NCBI RefSeq assembly: GCF_040054535.1
Contig: NC_090777.1
Location: 15,787,501 to 15,851,500 of the forward strand
Origin: Antennarius striatus
Taxonomy: Eukaryota; Chordata; Actinopteri; Lophiiformes; Antennariidae
Reading direction: 5' to 3'
Length of the DNA: 64,000 nt
The position numbers were made by a program, and so were the translations under genes. Positions 22,290 through 33,100 of this stretch are shown here, in pieces. Position 1 is the first letter of the stretch; each line of letters begins with the position of its first letter. Below the pieces are notes generated by a model that did no database searches, was not told the origin of the DNA, and saw only the letters and a list, made by a program, of their open reading frames with translations.

Positions 22290-24586
22290 ATGGCATGGAT
22301 TAAATCACTAAGGAGAAGAGTTTGGGATAAATTAAGTGGAGGAGCAACTCCTGCCAACTTTGAGGTAAGCCATGCTTTCAGTTTATTTTATTTTTTTTGT
22401 TTTAGGAGTGTCTTGTTGGGTTTCTTTGTCGATTGAAGTGCTTTGTCTGCTGAGTGATTAATTTTATATAGCTAGCTAGCTAGCTAGCTAGCTTGATAGA
22501 GATAGCTAGGTAGAGAGCTAGATAGCTAGCTAGCTAGATAGCTAGGTAGAGAGCTAGATAGGTAACTAGCTAGATGGATAGATAGACAGTAGCCAGATAG
22601 ATAGATAAATAGATATAAAGATAGCAAGATAGCTAGATAACTAGCTAGAGAGATAGCTAGATAGTTAGCGAGATAGCTATATAGAACAAAAATAGCTAGT
22701 TAGACAGATAGCTAGATAGACAGATAGCTAGATAGCTAGTCAGACAGACAGACAGACAGACAGACAGACAGTAGCTAGATAGATAGATAAATAGATATAA
22801 AGATAGCAAGATAGCTAGATAACTAGCTAGAGAGATAGCTAGATAGTTAGTGAGATAGCTATATTGAACATAGATAGCTAGTTAGACAGATAGCTAGATA
22901 AATAGCTAGTCAGACAGACAGACAGGCAGTAGCTAGATAGATAGATAAATAGATATAAAGATAGCAAGATAGCTAGATAACTAGCTAGAGAGATAGCTAG
23001 ATAGTTAGTGAGATAGCTATATTGAACATAGATAGCTAGTTAGACAGATAGCTAGATAAATAGCTAGTCAGACAGACAGACAGGCAGTAGCTAGATAGAT
23101 GGATAAATAGATATAAAGATAGCAAGATAGCTAGATAACTAGCTAGAGAGATAGCTAGATAGCTAGATAGACAGATAGCTAGATAGCTAGTCACACAGAC
23201 AGACAGACAGTAGCTAGATAGGTAGATAGAAAGATAGCTAGATAGCTAGCTAGAGAGATAGCTAGATACTGTAGCTAGCCAGTTAGCTATATTGAAGATA
23301 GATAGCTAGTTACACAGATAGCTAGATAGACAGATAGCTAGATAGCTAGTCAGATAGACAGACAGGCAGATGGATAGCTAGATGGATAGATAGACAGTAG
23401 CCAGATAGATAGATAAATAGATATAAAGATAGCAAGATAGCTAGATAACTAGCTAGAGAGATAGCTAGATAGTTAGCGAGATAGCTATATAGAACAAAAA
23501 TAGCTAGTTAGACAGATAGCTAGATAGACAGATAGCTAGATAGCTAGTCAGACAGACAGACAGACAGACAGTAGCTAGATAGATAGATAAATAGATATAA
23601 AGATAGCAAGATAGCTAGATAACTAGCTAGAGAGATAGCTAGATAGTTAGCGAGATAGCTATATAGAACATAGATAGCTAGTTAGACAGATAGCTAGATA
23701 GACAGATAGCTAGATAGCTAGTCACACAGACAGACAGACAGTAGCTAGATAGATAGATAAATAGATATAAAGATAGCAAGATAGCTAGATAACTAGCTAG
23801 AGAGATAGCTAGATAGTTAGCGAGATAGCTATATTGAACATAGATAGCTAGTTAGACAGATAGCTAGATAAATAGCTAGTCAGACAGACAGACAGGCAGT
23901 AGCTAGATAGATAGATAAATAGATATAAAGATAGCAAGATAGCTAGATAACTAGCTAGAGAGATAGCTAGATAGCTAGATAGACAGATAGCTAGATACTG
24001 TACCTAGCCAGTTAGCTATACTGAAGATAGATAGCTAGTTACACAGATAGCTAGATAGACAGATAGCTAGATAGCTAGTCAGATAGACAGACAGGCAGAT
24101 GGATAGCTAGATGGATAGATAGACAGTAGCCAGATAGATAGATAAAAGGATATAAAGATAGCAAGATAGCTAGATAACTAGCTAGAGAGATAGCTAGATA
24201 GTTAGCGAGATAGCTATATAGAACAAAAATAGCTAGTTAGACAGATAGCTAGATAGACAGATAGCTAGTCAGACAGACAGACAGACAGTAGCTAGATAGA
24301 TAGATAAATAGATATAAAGATAGCAAGATAGCTAGATAACTAGCTAGAGAGATAGCTAGATAGACAGATAGCTAGATAGCTAGTCACACAGACAGACAGA
24401 CAGTAGCTAGATAGGTAGATAGAAAGATAGCTAGATAGCTAGCTAGAGAGATAGCTAGATACTGTAGCTAGCCAGTTAGCTATACTGAAGATAGATAGCT
24501 AGTTACACAGATAGCTAGATAGACAGATAGCTAGATAGCTAGTCAGATAGACAGACAGTAGCTAGATAGATAGATAGATAGATAGC

Positions 24587-24617
<31 letters not shown>

Positions 24618-24693
24618 CTAGAGAGATAGCTAGATACTGTAGCTAGCCAGTTAGCTATATTGAAGATAGATAGCTAGTTAGATAGCTAGTTAC

Positions 24694-24734
<41 letters not shown>

Positions 24735-25906
24735 CGGATGGATGGACAAATAGATATTTTGTTAATACTGGAGGAAAATATGTCATTACATAACATACAA
24801 ATTGGATAAAATTGTGTATTGTGAAAACATTAATAACATAAAATTGTGTTTTATGTTATCAAGTCCTGTCCTGATGTGCTGGTTTTTATTTGTACAAAAT
24901 TCTATAATTGGTTTTCCATGTTCCTTAGTTACGTTAAACTAGGCTACCTCAAACACACTAGTTGGAAGGACAATATCTTTCGGCTTGCCTGGGAATGCAT
25001 ATGTTTTATGTTATCAAGTCTTGTCCTGGTTGTGCTGGTTTTTATTTGTGTTAAATTCTATAATTGTTTTTCTCCATATTCCTTAGCTAAGCTAAGCTAC
25101 CTTAAATACATTTGCTGGAGGGACTATGTCTAACGGCTTGCCTGGGAATGCGTGTGTTTTATGTTATCAAGTCCTGTCCTGGTAGTGCTTGTATTTATTT
25201 GTACAAAATTATATAATTGATTTTCTCCATATTCTTTAGCTAAGCTCAGCTAAGCTACCTTAAATACACTAGCTGGAGGGACAATGTCTCTCAACTGGCC
25301 TGGAAACGCGTGTGTTTTATGTTATCAAGTCCTGTCCTGGTTGTGCTGGTTTTTATTTGTACAAAATTATGTAATGGTTTTCCATATTCCTTAGCTAAAC
25401 TAAGCTACCTTAAACAGACTAACTCTAACCATAACCTACCCCCACCTCCACCCCATGAAGGCCTGGCCTCTGCTCTTTCTACAGCATGCCCAAGCACGGT
25501 TGTGTACTGTACATTATACAGAGTAAAAGAAATGTTTTAAACATATTTGGCTCTGGTGACGGTAAACCAAGTGGTGCAATTTACATCATTTTGTGAACTA
25601 TAGTGTTGTATATATTGATTTAAATTGTGTGTTTATTTGAGTTATTTTCCTGAAAATGTTATGTCACGAAAGAGAAAATACCTATCCTTGGTGAAAATAA
25701 TAGTGAAAAATGATAATAAGTGAAAATCGATCAGAAATTAACCGTCTTTTAGCTTTACATGCAAAAGTCTCTTATTTACGTGACTGCACTCGAACGCATT
25801 TCAGGTGAGGTTCCCCACAATAGAGGAGAAGGCTCAGCGGTTGGACTTTAAAACAGCTTGCTACTGTTACACTCGAGAAGAATCGAACCCTTCCTTACTG
25901 TTTTGA
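22290..25906 (+). CDS. Candidate two-exon small protein (58 aa) or 5' exons of the tandem-exon gene
   Basis: Exon A, 22290-22364, has ATG, 25 codons (MAWIKSLRRRVWDKLSGGAT, then PANFE) and a strong GAG|GTAAGC donor. A TTTCAG acceptor before 25805 opens a frame of 33 codons (VRFPTIEEKAQRLDFKTACY and onward) ending TGA 25904-25906; the joint is in phase. Exon A could equally join the acceptor at 30109, which is also phase 0. An upstream ATG at 22277 starts an eight-codon overlapping frame. No family is recognised. Support is the promoter motif, the splice sites and the phase agreement only, so existence is plausible rather than secure. Confidence -1.
22471..24741. repeat. TAGC/TAGA satellite with higher-order repeats
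   Basis: About 2.3 kb made almost only of 4-mers TAGA, TAGC and CAGA. It is not a plain microsatellite: a complex unit of roughly 160-180 bases (marker GATAAATAGATATAAAGATA) recurs about ten times, e.g. near 22605, 22785, 22945, 23415, 23585, 23755, 23915 and 24305, with block deletions. AGCTAGCT stretches are self-complementary. It lies downstream of candidate exon A. Confidence -1.
24847..25430 (+). repeat. Four-copy ~155-bp tandem repeat with LINE-like segment
   Basis: The word TGTTTTATGTTATCAAGT starts at 24847, 25002, 25155 and 25313. Each of the first three full units carries a GGA..GACNATRTCT..CNTGCCTGGGAATGC-like segment resembling the LINE 3' region at about 47000-47045. It has open frames but no coding signature. 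Confidence -1.
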
Positions 25907-25929
25907 GAGACGATTCTGAGTGTTGGATT

Positions 25930-26965
25930 ACTTTATGACACGAAAACGTGACTATTATGGACGCGGTGACAGGTAGGCCGGAAGCCTGTCCACGAGGCGA
26001 GAGCGTCATCATTCAGCTTTTATTTTAATCGTGTAAATAAGGAGATCGTTTGGGAACACTACCCTGGAGCCTGGCGGTATTTATTAACGATTTATTGTGC
26101 ACCGAAGAATGGACTGAGATAGTAATGCGAAGACAAAGGTGTACGGATTTATACCCCAAACACACTAACACAGGAAAGTTATATGCAAGAGGCCTGACAT
26201 ATCTTCTAATGGTGAATTATAACGTTTCATATTTTACTGATGCTTTATGATGAAACGGGCTTACAGCTGAGATTGATGCGATTGTGTTTGACTCGAGTTG
26301 GTTAGGATAATGTTTCCTATGTTCACCGGTAACCGGACGTGCTCATGATGCTTAGTACCCCTGGCAATAGTATTGGCATTATTATATTTGTATTTATGGT
26401 CCGACATCTGAATAGAGAATATGTTTGAGTCTTAATCGGTTTTATTTGTGGTTTGTTATGAAGCTACAATTGTAAAGATCTCATGCTTCCTTGTTATTGT
26501 GAAGGACAAATATAAGAATGTGATTACTTTTGTGCACGTAACATGACTATTACGGCACTATTAATAACGTGACGACAAGTACCTTAGAGACTACATATAT
26601 TCGTGATGTATTTGTTGTGCGCCCCAGAAGCAGTTAAGGGTTCAACGTGTGATTAAATGTGTACGGAGTCAAACTCCAGACACACAAAGCCATATTTTCT
26701 GGCAGTGAGTCATGACGTTTCTTAATTTTACCAATACTAAAGAGTTTACGGCTGGGATCGATGTGATTGCGGTAAGTTGTGCGCGGATTTGACTACTGGC
26801 TAGTATAATGTTAACTGTTAGCTGCTAACAGGACATGTTAATAAAGTTGATAAAGTAAATTTAGCTGTAATATTTGGGGTCGCTCTTAGTATTTATGGTC
26901 CGACAACTGAATGGAGAGGATGTTCGAGTGTGACAAGGTTTTATTTGGGGTTTGTCAGCTAAGCA
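25930..26965. repeat. Diverged tandem duplication of ~0.5 kb
   Basis: Segments of 25935-26460 recur in order in 26530-26960: GTGACTATTATGG / ATGACTATTACGG, GTGTACGGATTTATACCCCA / GTGTACGGAGTCAAACTCCA, and GGTCCGACATCTGAATAGAG / GGTCCGACAACTGAATGGAG. Spacing between matches falls from about 595 to 499 bases, so the copies have different indels. Function unknown. Confidence -1.
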
Positions 26966-27297
26966 GCAGCCTTAAATTGAACGTTAGTATATATTTTAAT
27001 TTTACATCGCTGTGCTGTGTGTACATCGGCATTCATACCGGTAAAGTACCGCCTGTCCGCCACATGAGGAGCATCAAAACATTACCACGTGCGTCTGTGC
27101 TGAGCTCTGTTCAGGCCGGTAAAGCCACACAAGTGACGTTATCCTAGTCTGTGAGTTATGGGGCAAAAGTTACCAGTTTAAGTTACTCAGTGTCATAGAT
27201 GGTAAATTAATCTTTGTCCGAAAGGTGTACCCGTCTTTACATGAATTGTTAGGTAATGCTAAGTAAGGACAAATGTGAACTACCCTAAATTGATTGT

Positions 27298-29045
27298 AAT
27301 TTAGTTTAGTTTATTTGTTTAGCACATGTTCAGTACAAGTACAAAAACTGTGCAAGGTGGGAACGAAGCCTTATTAGGCTTGTACAGAGTTCCACACCTG
27401 CCTGTATCAAATTTAAGACATGTAGGCCAAACAATCAACTGAAGAAAACAACAAAAAATTGCGTATTCCAAAAACAAGAAGGCAGCAAAGACAAATCACG
27501 CACAATCAGTACAAAAAATGGATTAACACATCTGTCAGAAGAACAAATGCAAAGATCAGGAAGACAGAAGTATTTTTTTAGACAATTTTTGAAAACAGAG
27601 AAGGAGGATATTGATCGCAGTGTTGGGCTTAATTCACTCCAGAGCTTAGAACCTCTAAAAGTGATGTTGAATTGGTGTTTTGAAGGTCGGTATATGGTAA
27701 AAGTAGACTGTTGTTGCTATATGTAGTTTGATATGTATGGACATGTGTAGTGGGGGTGAATACATTCTGTAGGGTGACTGGAAGTTCTTGATTCCTATAT
27801 ATAAATTTGTGTGTGAATAAGCATGTTTGATAAATATTTATTTTGTCAATGGATAGTACCTGGTATTTGTTGAATAGGGGTGCCGAGGGTGCATATCTGT
27901 TAGAGTGAGGAATCATTCTAAGGTATTTTTTTTGTATGACACATAGTTTTCTTAAGTATGTAGGATATGTAGCTGCCCAGACGATGTTGCAGTAATTGAT
28001 GAATGGAAACATAAAACTAATATAAAGTTAAGTGAGCTGTGGAGTGAATTAAGTGACAGACCTTTCTCAATATGCCGAGCATTTTTGCAGACCTTCTTGA
28101 GTCAAGGTCAATATGATCAGACCATTTGAGACTGCTATCTATAATAACTCCTAAAAATTTTGTACGGTGAACTAATTCTATTTCAGCATTATTAATAATT
28201 ATTCTGGCTAAATCTATGGGATAATGTTTGTTTGTATTACAGAAGATCATGAAATTACATTTTTTCACATTGAGGGTGAGTTTGTTCAAATGAAACCATT
28301 TTGCGATAGAAGATAATTCTTGATTGACGGTTTGAATTAAAATAATGAAATCTTTGTGTGAAGTTACAAGGTTGGTATCATCTGCAAATAATACTGGGAG
28401 GAGTTTGGTGCATGTCATGGCCATATCGTTAATATAAATTAAAAATAATAAAGGGCCCAGGATTGATTCTTGGGGAACACCATACGATATTGATAATTTC
28501 TTGGAGGAAAAACCAGCTAGATGGACATATTGTTCTCGATTTGTGAGATAGTTTCTGAACCATTTCAGGGCAATATCCTCCACTCCATATCTATTTAGTT
28601 TTGCGATCAATATGTCATGACTAACCGTATCAAATGCCTTACTCAGATCCAAGAACACTCCTAGGGCAAATGTTTTATTATCAAGAGCTGATGAGATATA
28701 ATTAACGAGTTGTATAAGGGCGTGTTCAGTGGAATGATTTTTGCGAAAACCATATTGGTGTTGATATACTGTAGAATATTGTTGACTGCTAGGTGATTTG
28801 ATAATCTGGAATAGATTAGTTTTTCCAAGATTTTGGATATGGATGGTAGAATAGATATTGGCCTGTAATTGCTGAATTCCTTGGAGTTGCCTGTCTTGAA
28901 AATGGGTATAACTTTTGCAATTTTTAAGTCCTGGGGGACATTTCCAGTTTTGAGAGACAGAGAGAGGATATGAGTGAGGGGTTTGATAATGTAGTCAATA
29001 GTCTCCTTAAGAAGGACACTCTTAATGATATGGTGAACTGATGCT
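27298..29045 (-). mobile_element. Degenerate non-LTR retrotransposon (L2/CR1-like LINE), 5'-truncated
   Basis: Minus-strand frame 28658-28017 is reverse transcriptase: D-L-S-K-A-F-D-T-V-S-H-D, W-F-R-N-Y-L, G-V-P-Q-E-S-I-L-G-P-L-L-F and F-A-D-D-T. Upstream (29040-28690) another frame gives A-K-V-I-P-I-F-K and N-Y-R-P-I-S-I-L-P. Downstream the frame shifts at about 28015 into the usual C-terminal tail (28012-27629). At least two frameshifts and a missing endonuclease make it inactive. The 3' end is an AAATAAACTAAACTAAAT tail near 27298. Clade assignment is approximate. Confidence -1.
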
Positions 29046-30108
29046 GTTAAATCATTTGTATAGAAAATACACCAGGAAACTATTCAGTTGTCAGCTTGAA
29101 CAGCATTTGTGGTAAATTAGACAAATAACTCATATATATACAAAGATGACATAAACATCACTGATGCTTGAATAACACTAGCTATGAATACTGTTTTCCC
29201 CTATGGTGAACTTCTCTGTGAAAGACTTTGAAATGTGGTGAAGCCTGATTTTGCTGTAACATGTAAACACACTTGATGAACTGAACGATATACATCTTAA
29301 GCATTGTTCATCATGTGATCTGCAACAGAGCAGTCCTCAATATCTGATTTTTAGCCCATCCAGATTGATATCGGAAGTCTCTTTTGTAGTCTGAACTGTC
29401 CCATACCACATGAAATTTGATTTTTGCGGGACAGATTGAAACTGCATTCGGGAGGTAGTTTTGTATTGGACATGGACAGATGCGTCTCAATCTGAAGAGC
29501 TCCAAACATAATGATCGGATATGGCAGTCCATTACGCCACTGTACATGATGCAAGAGCAACGCACTAGAAGGAAGAGCGACGCATTACAGAGCAGTAAAA
29601 AATGGATATAGAAGTTGACAATGTCTCTTGTGTCACAGATTTTCTCCATCTCTACTAGACAGTGGCACTGCCAATACACTAAGGTAAACAACGTCCATGA
29701 TTGTCATCATTGTTGCCGTCGTTGCAGTTATATGACCTCACACATTACACGCACTGAACAATGCCTCCGCCCCGACTTGCTGCTACAGCAACCTGTCAGA
29801 TCGGCCAATAATGTGGCCCAGTCTGAACAGAGCAAGATTGCATTTGGACACTTGCTAAAAACAGTCAGCCCAGAAATCAGGTATGGAAAGAAATCTGATT
29901 GGTATCTGATTTGCCTGCAGTCTGAACAGAGCAAAATAGCGCCCTTCAGTACCTCCCATTATAACTGTTAAAAATAGATCAGACCTTGTAATGAATGGAT
30001 TTTTTTCAACAATGACTTGCTGTTGTGATGTTATTGTTTTTGTGATATATCCCATGAAATTACCAAAGCTATACATGTCTATTTTGACATTTCATCTCCT
30101 CTTTCAAG

Positions 30109-33100
30109 GGTCTTGAAACATCTACACGGTCATGTCACTCTAGTGTTCATGCAACAATGAGCCGTAGGAAGGCCCCTGAAACAGATGCGATTGAACATGC
30201 AGCGAAAGAGCTTTACAAAACTGGAGAGTTGGAAGTAAAGGTTTGTAAAGGTTCCTCAGGCTATGGAACAGGAAACTTTGGCCGGAACCTCTGAAGTTAA
30301 GCTTGTCATCGACACTGAGGAGGAAGCACTGGACTGCCCACCCTCACCAAACAAGGTACCACTTGTTAGTTTAAGGCTTAAACACTCAGATGTCAGGTTC
30401 GAGGTATTTGAGGGGACTGTGTGCACTGTTCCTGATGGGTGGGGGATGGGCCAGTTTCTTGCTGATTTGATAGCAAGCACACTGTCACATGTCAGGTGAG
30501 AGGTATTTGTGGGGACCCCGTGAGGTGGTTGATATAAAGCACATTTACTGATTTGCTAGCAAACACACTGTCACATGTCAGGTGAGAGGTACTTGTGGGG
30601 ACTCCGTGAGGCAGTTAATATGATGCATGGTTGTAGACATTAATTTAGCCTTTTTTGTCCATGGACTCAGAGAATCCTTTTGCATTCTATATTGTTTTTA
30701 TATTGCACATAATTGTTTAGCTTAACATAAATTTTATGGTGATTAAAGTACTGATGTTAATGTTGAAATTTTTCCTCAGACTGGAACAGGAAACTTTGGC
30801 TGGAACCTCTGAAGCTAAGCTTGTCATCGACACTGAGGAGGAAGCACTGGACTGCCCACCCTCACCAAACAAGGTACCACTTGTTAGTTTAAGGCTTACC
30901 TGGTTTATTAAATGTCAAACTAATTGTGCTTGAAAAGGGCAGTAGGTTAGTTATACTCTTAAAGTTGCTGTTAAGCACACTCTCAGATGTCAGGTCCGAG
31001 GTATTTGAGGGGACTTTGCAACTGTTCCTGATGGGTGGGGGATGGGCCAGTTTCTTGCTGATTTGCTAGCAAGCACACTGTCACATGTCAGGTGAGAGGT
31101 ATTTGTGGGGACCCCGTTTGGTGGTTGATATAAAGCACATTTAATGAGAGTGATTTACTGTTTTTGCCCATGAAGTGGGAAGAATCTTTTGCTTGCCATG
31201 AGACAGTTAATGTGACCAGAGATCAGAACTGGTTTTCACATGAGCTTGTAGATACAGATTGGTTTCCTTGGCCCATGCTTGACCACTACATGTTGTTACC
31301 CATAATTAGTCATTACTGTGTAACTGTGAGTTATATTCATGTAATAAAAGTTATAGCAGTGGTTAGTATTTGTATTGTATTAACATCAAGGTGAAATCTA
31401 TTCAGGATACATCTATTTTACTCCCAAGCACACTCAAGTGTCAGTTAAAAGGTATTTGTGGGGACTCCGTGAGGCAGTTAATATGATGCATGGTTGTAGA
31501 CATTAATTTAGCCTTTTTTGTCCATGGACTCAGAGAATCCTTTTGCATTCTATATTGTTTTCATATTGCACATAATTGTTTAGCTTAACATAAATATTAT
31601 GGTGATTAAAGTACTGATGTTAATGTTGAAATTTTTCCTCAGACTGGAACAGGAAACTTTGGCTGGAACCTCTGAAGCTAAGCTTGTCATCGACACTGAG
31701 GAGGAAGCACTGGACTGCCCACCCTCACCAAACAAGGTACCACTTGTTAGTTTAAGGCTTACCTGGTTTATTAAATGTCAAACTAATTGTGCTTGAAAAG
31801 GGCAGTAGGTTAGTTATATTCTTAAAGTTGCTGTTAAGCACACTCTCAGATGTCAGGTTCGAGGTATTTGAGGGGACTGTGTGCACTGTTCCTGATGGGT
31901 GGGGGATGGGCCAGTTTCTTGCTGATTTGCTAGCAAGCACACTGTCACATGTCAGGTGAGAGGTATTTGTGGGGACCCCGTTTGGTGGTTGATATAAAGC
32001 ACATTTAATGAGAGTGATTTACTGTTTTTGCCCATGAAGTGGGAAGAATCTTTTGCTTGCCATGAGACAGTTAATGTGACCAGAGATCAAAACTGGTTTT
32101 CACATGAGCTTGTAGATACAGATTGGTTTCCTTGGCCCATGCTTGACCACTACATGTTGTTACCCATAATTAGTCATTACTGTGTAACTGTGAGCTATAT
32201 TCATATAATAAAAGTTATAGCAGTGGTTAGTATTTGTATTGTATTAACATCAAGGTGAAATCTATTCAGGATACATCTATTTTACTCCCAAGCACACTCA
32301 AGTGTCAGTTAAAAGGTATTTGTGGGGACTCCGTGAGGCAGTTAATATGATGCATGGTTGTAGACATTAATTTAGCCTTTTTTGTCCATGGACTCAGAGA
32401 ATCCTTTTGCATTCTATATTGTTTTTATATTGCACATAATTGTTTAGCTTAACATAAATTTTATGGTGATTAAAGTACTGATGTTAATGTTGAAATTTTT
32501 CCTCAGACTGGAACAGGAAACTTTGGCTGGAACCTCTGAAGCTAAGCTTGTCATCGACACTGAGGAGGAAGCACTGGACTGCCCACCCTCACCAAACAAG
32601 GTACCACTTGTTAGTTTAAGGCTTACCTGGTTTATTAAATGTCAAACTAATTGTGCTTGAAAAGGGCAGTAGGTTAGTTATACTCTTAAAGTTGCTGTTA
32701 AGCACACTCTCAGATGTCAGGTCCGAGGTATTTGAGGGGACTTTGCAACTGTTCCTGATGGGTGGGGGATGGGCCAGTTTCTTGCTGATTTGCTAGCAAG
32801 CACACTGTCACATGTCAGGTGAGAGGTATTTGTGGGGACCCCGTGAGGTGGTTGATATAAAGCACATTTAATGAGAGTGTTTTACTGTTTTTGCCCGTGA
32901 AGTGGGAAGAATCTTTTGCTTGCCATGAGACAGTTAATGTGACCAGAGATCAAAACTGGTTTTCGCATGAGCTTGTAGATACAGATTGGTTTCCTTTGCC
33001 CACGCTTGACTACTACATGTTGTTACCCATAATTAGTCATTACTGTGTAACTGTGAGCTATATTCATGTAATAAAAGTTATAGCAGTGGTTAGTATTTGT

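Noticed and set aside
26911-27147. 78-codon frame
   Set aside because: Lies in the diverged tandem duplication. The partner copy does not keep the frame.
29350-29970. Inverted CAGATTG.../...CAATCAGAT-like segments suggesting a DNA transposon
   Set aside because: Similar words (GTCTGAAC, TCTGATTTG) recur on both sides, but terminal repeats and target duplication could not be defined.
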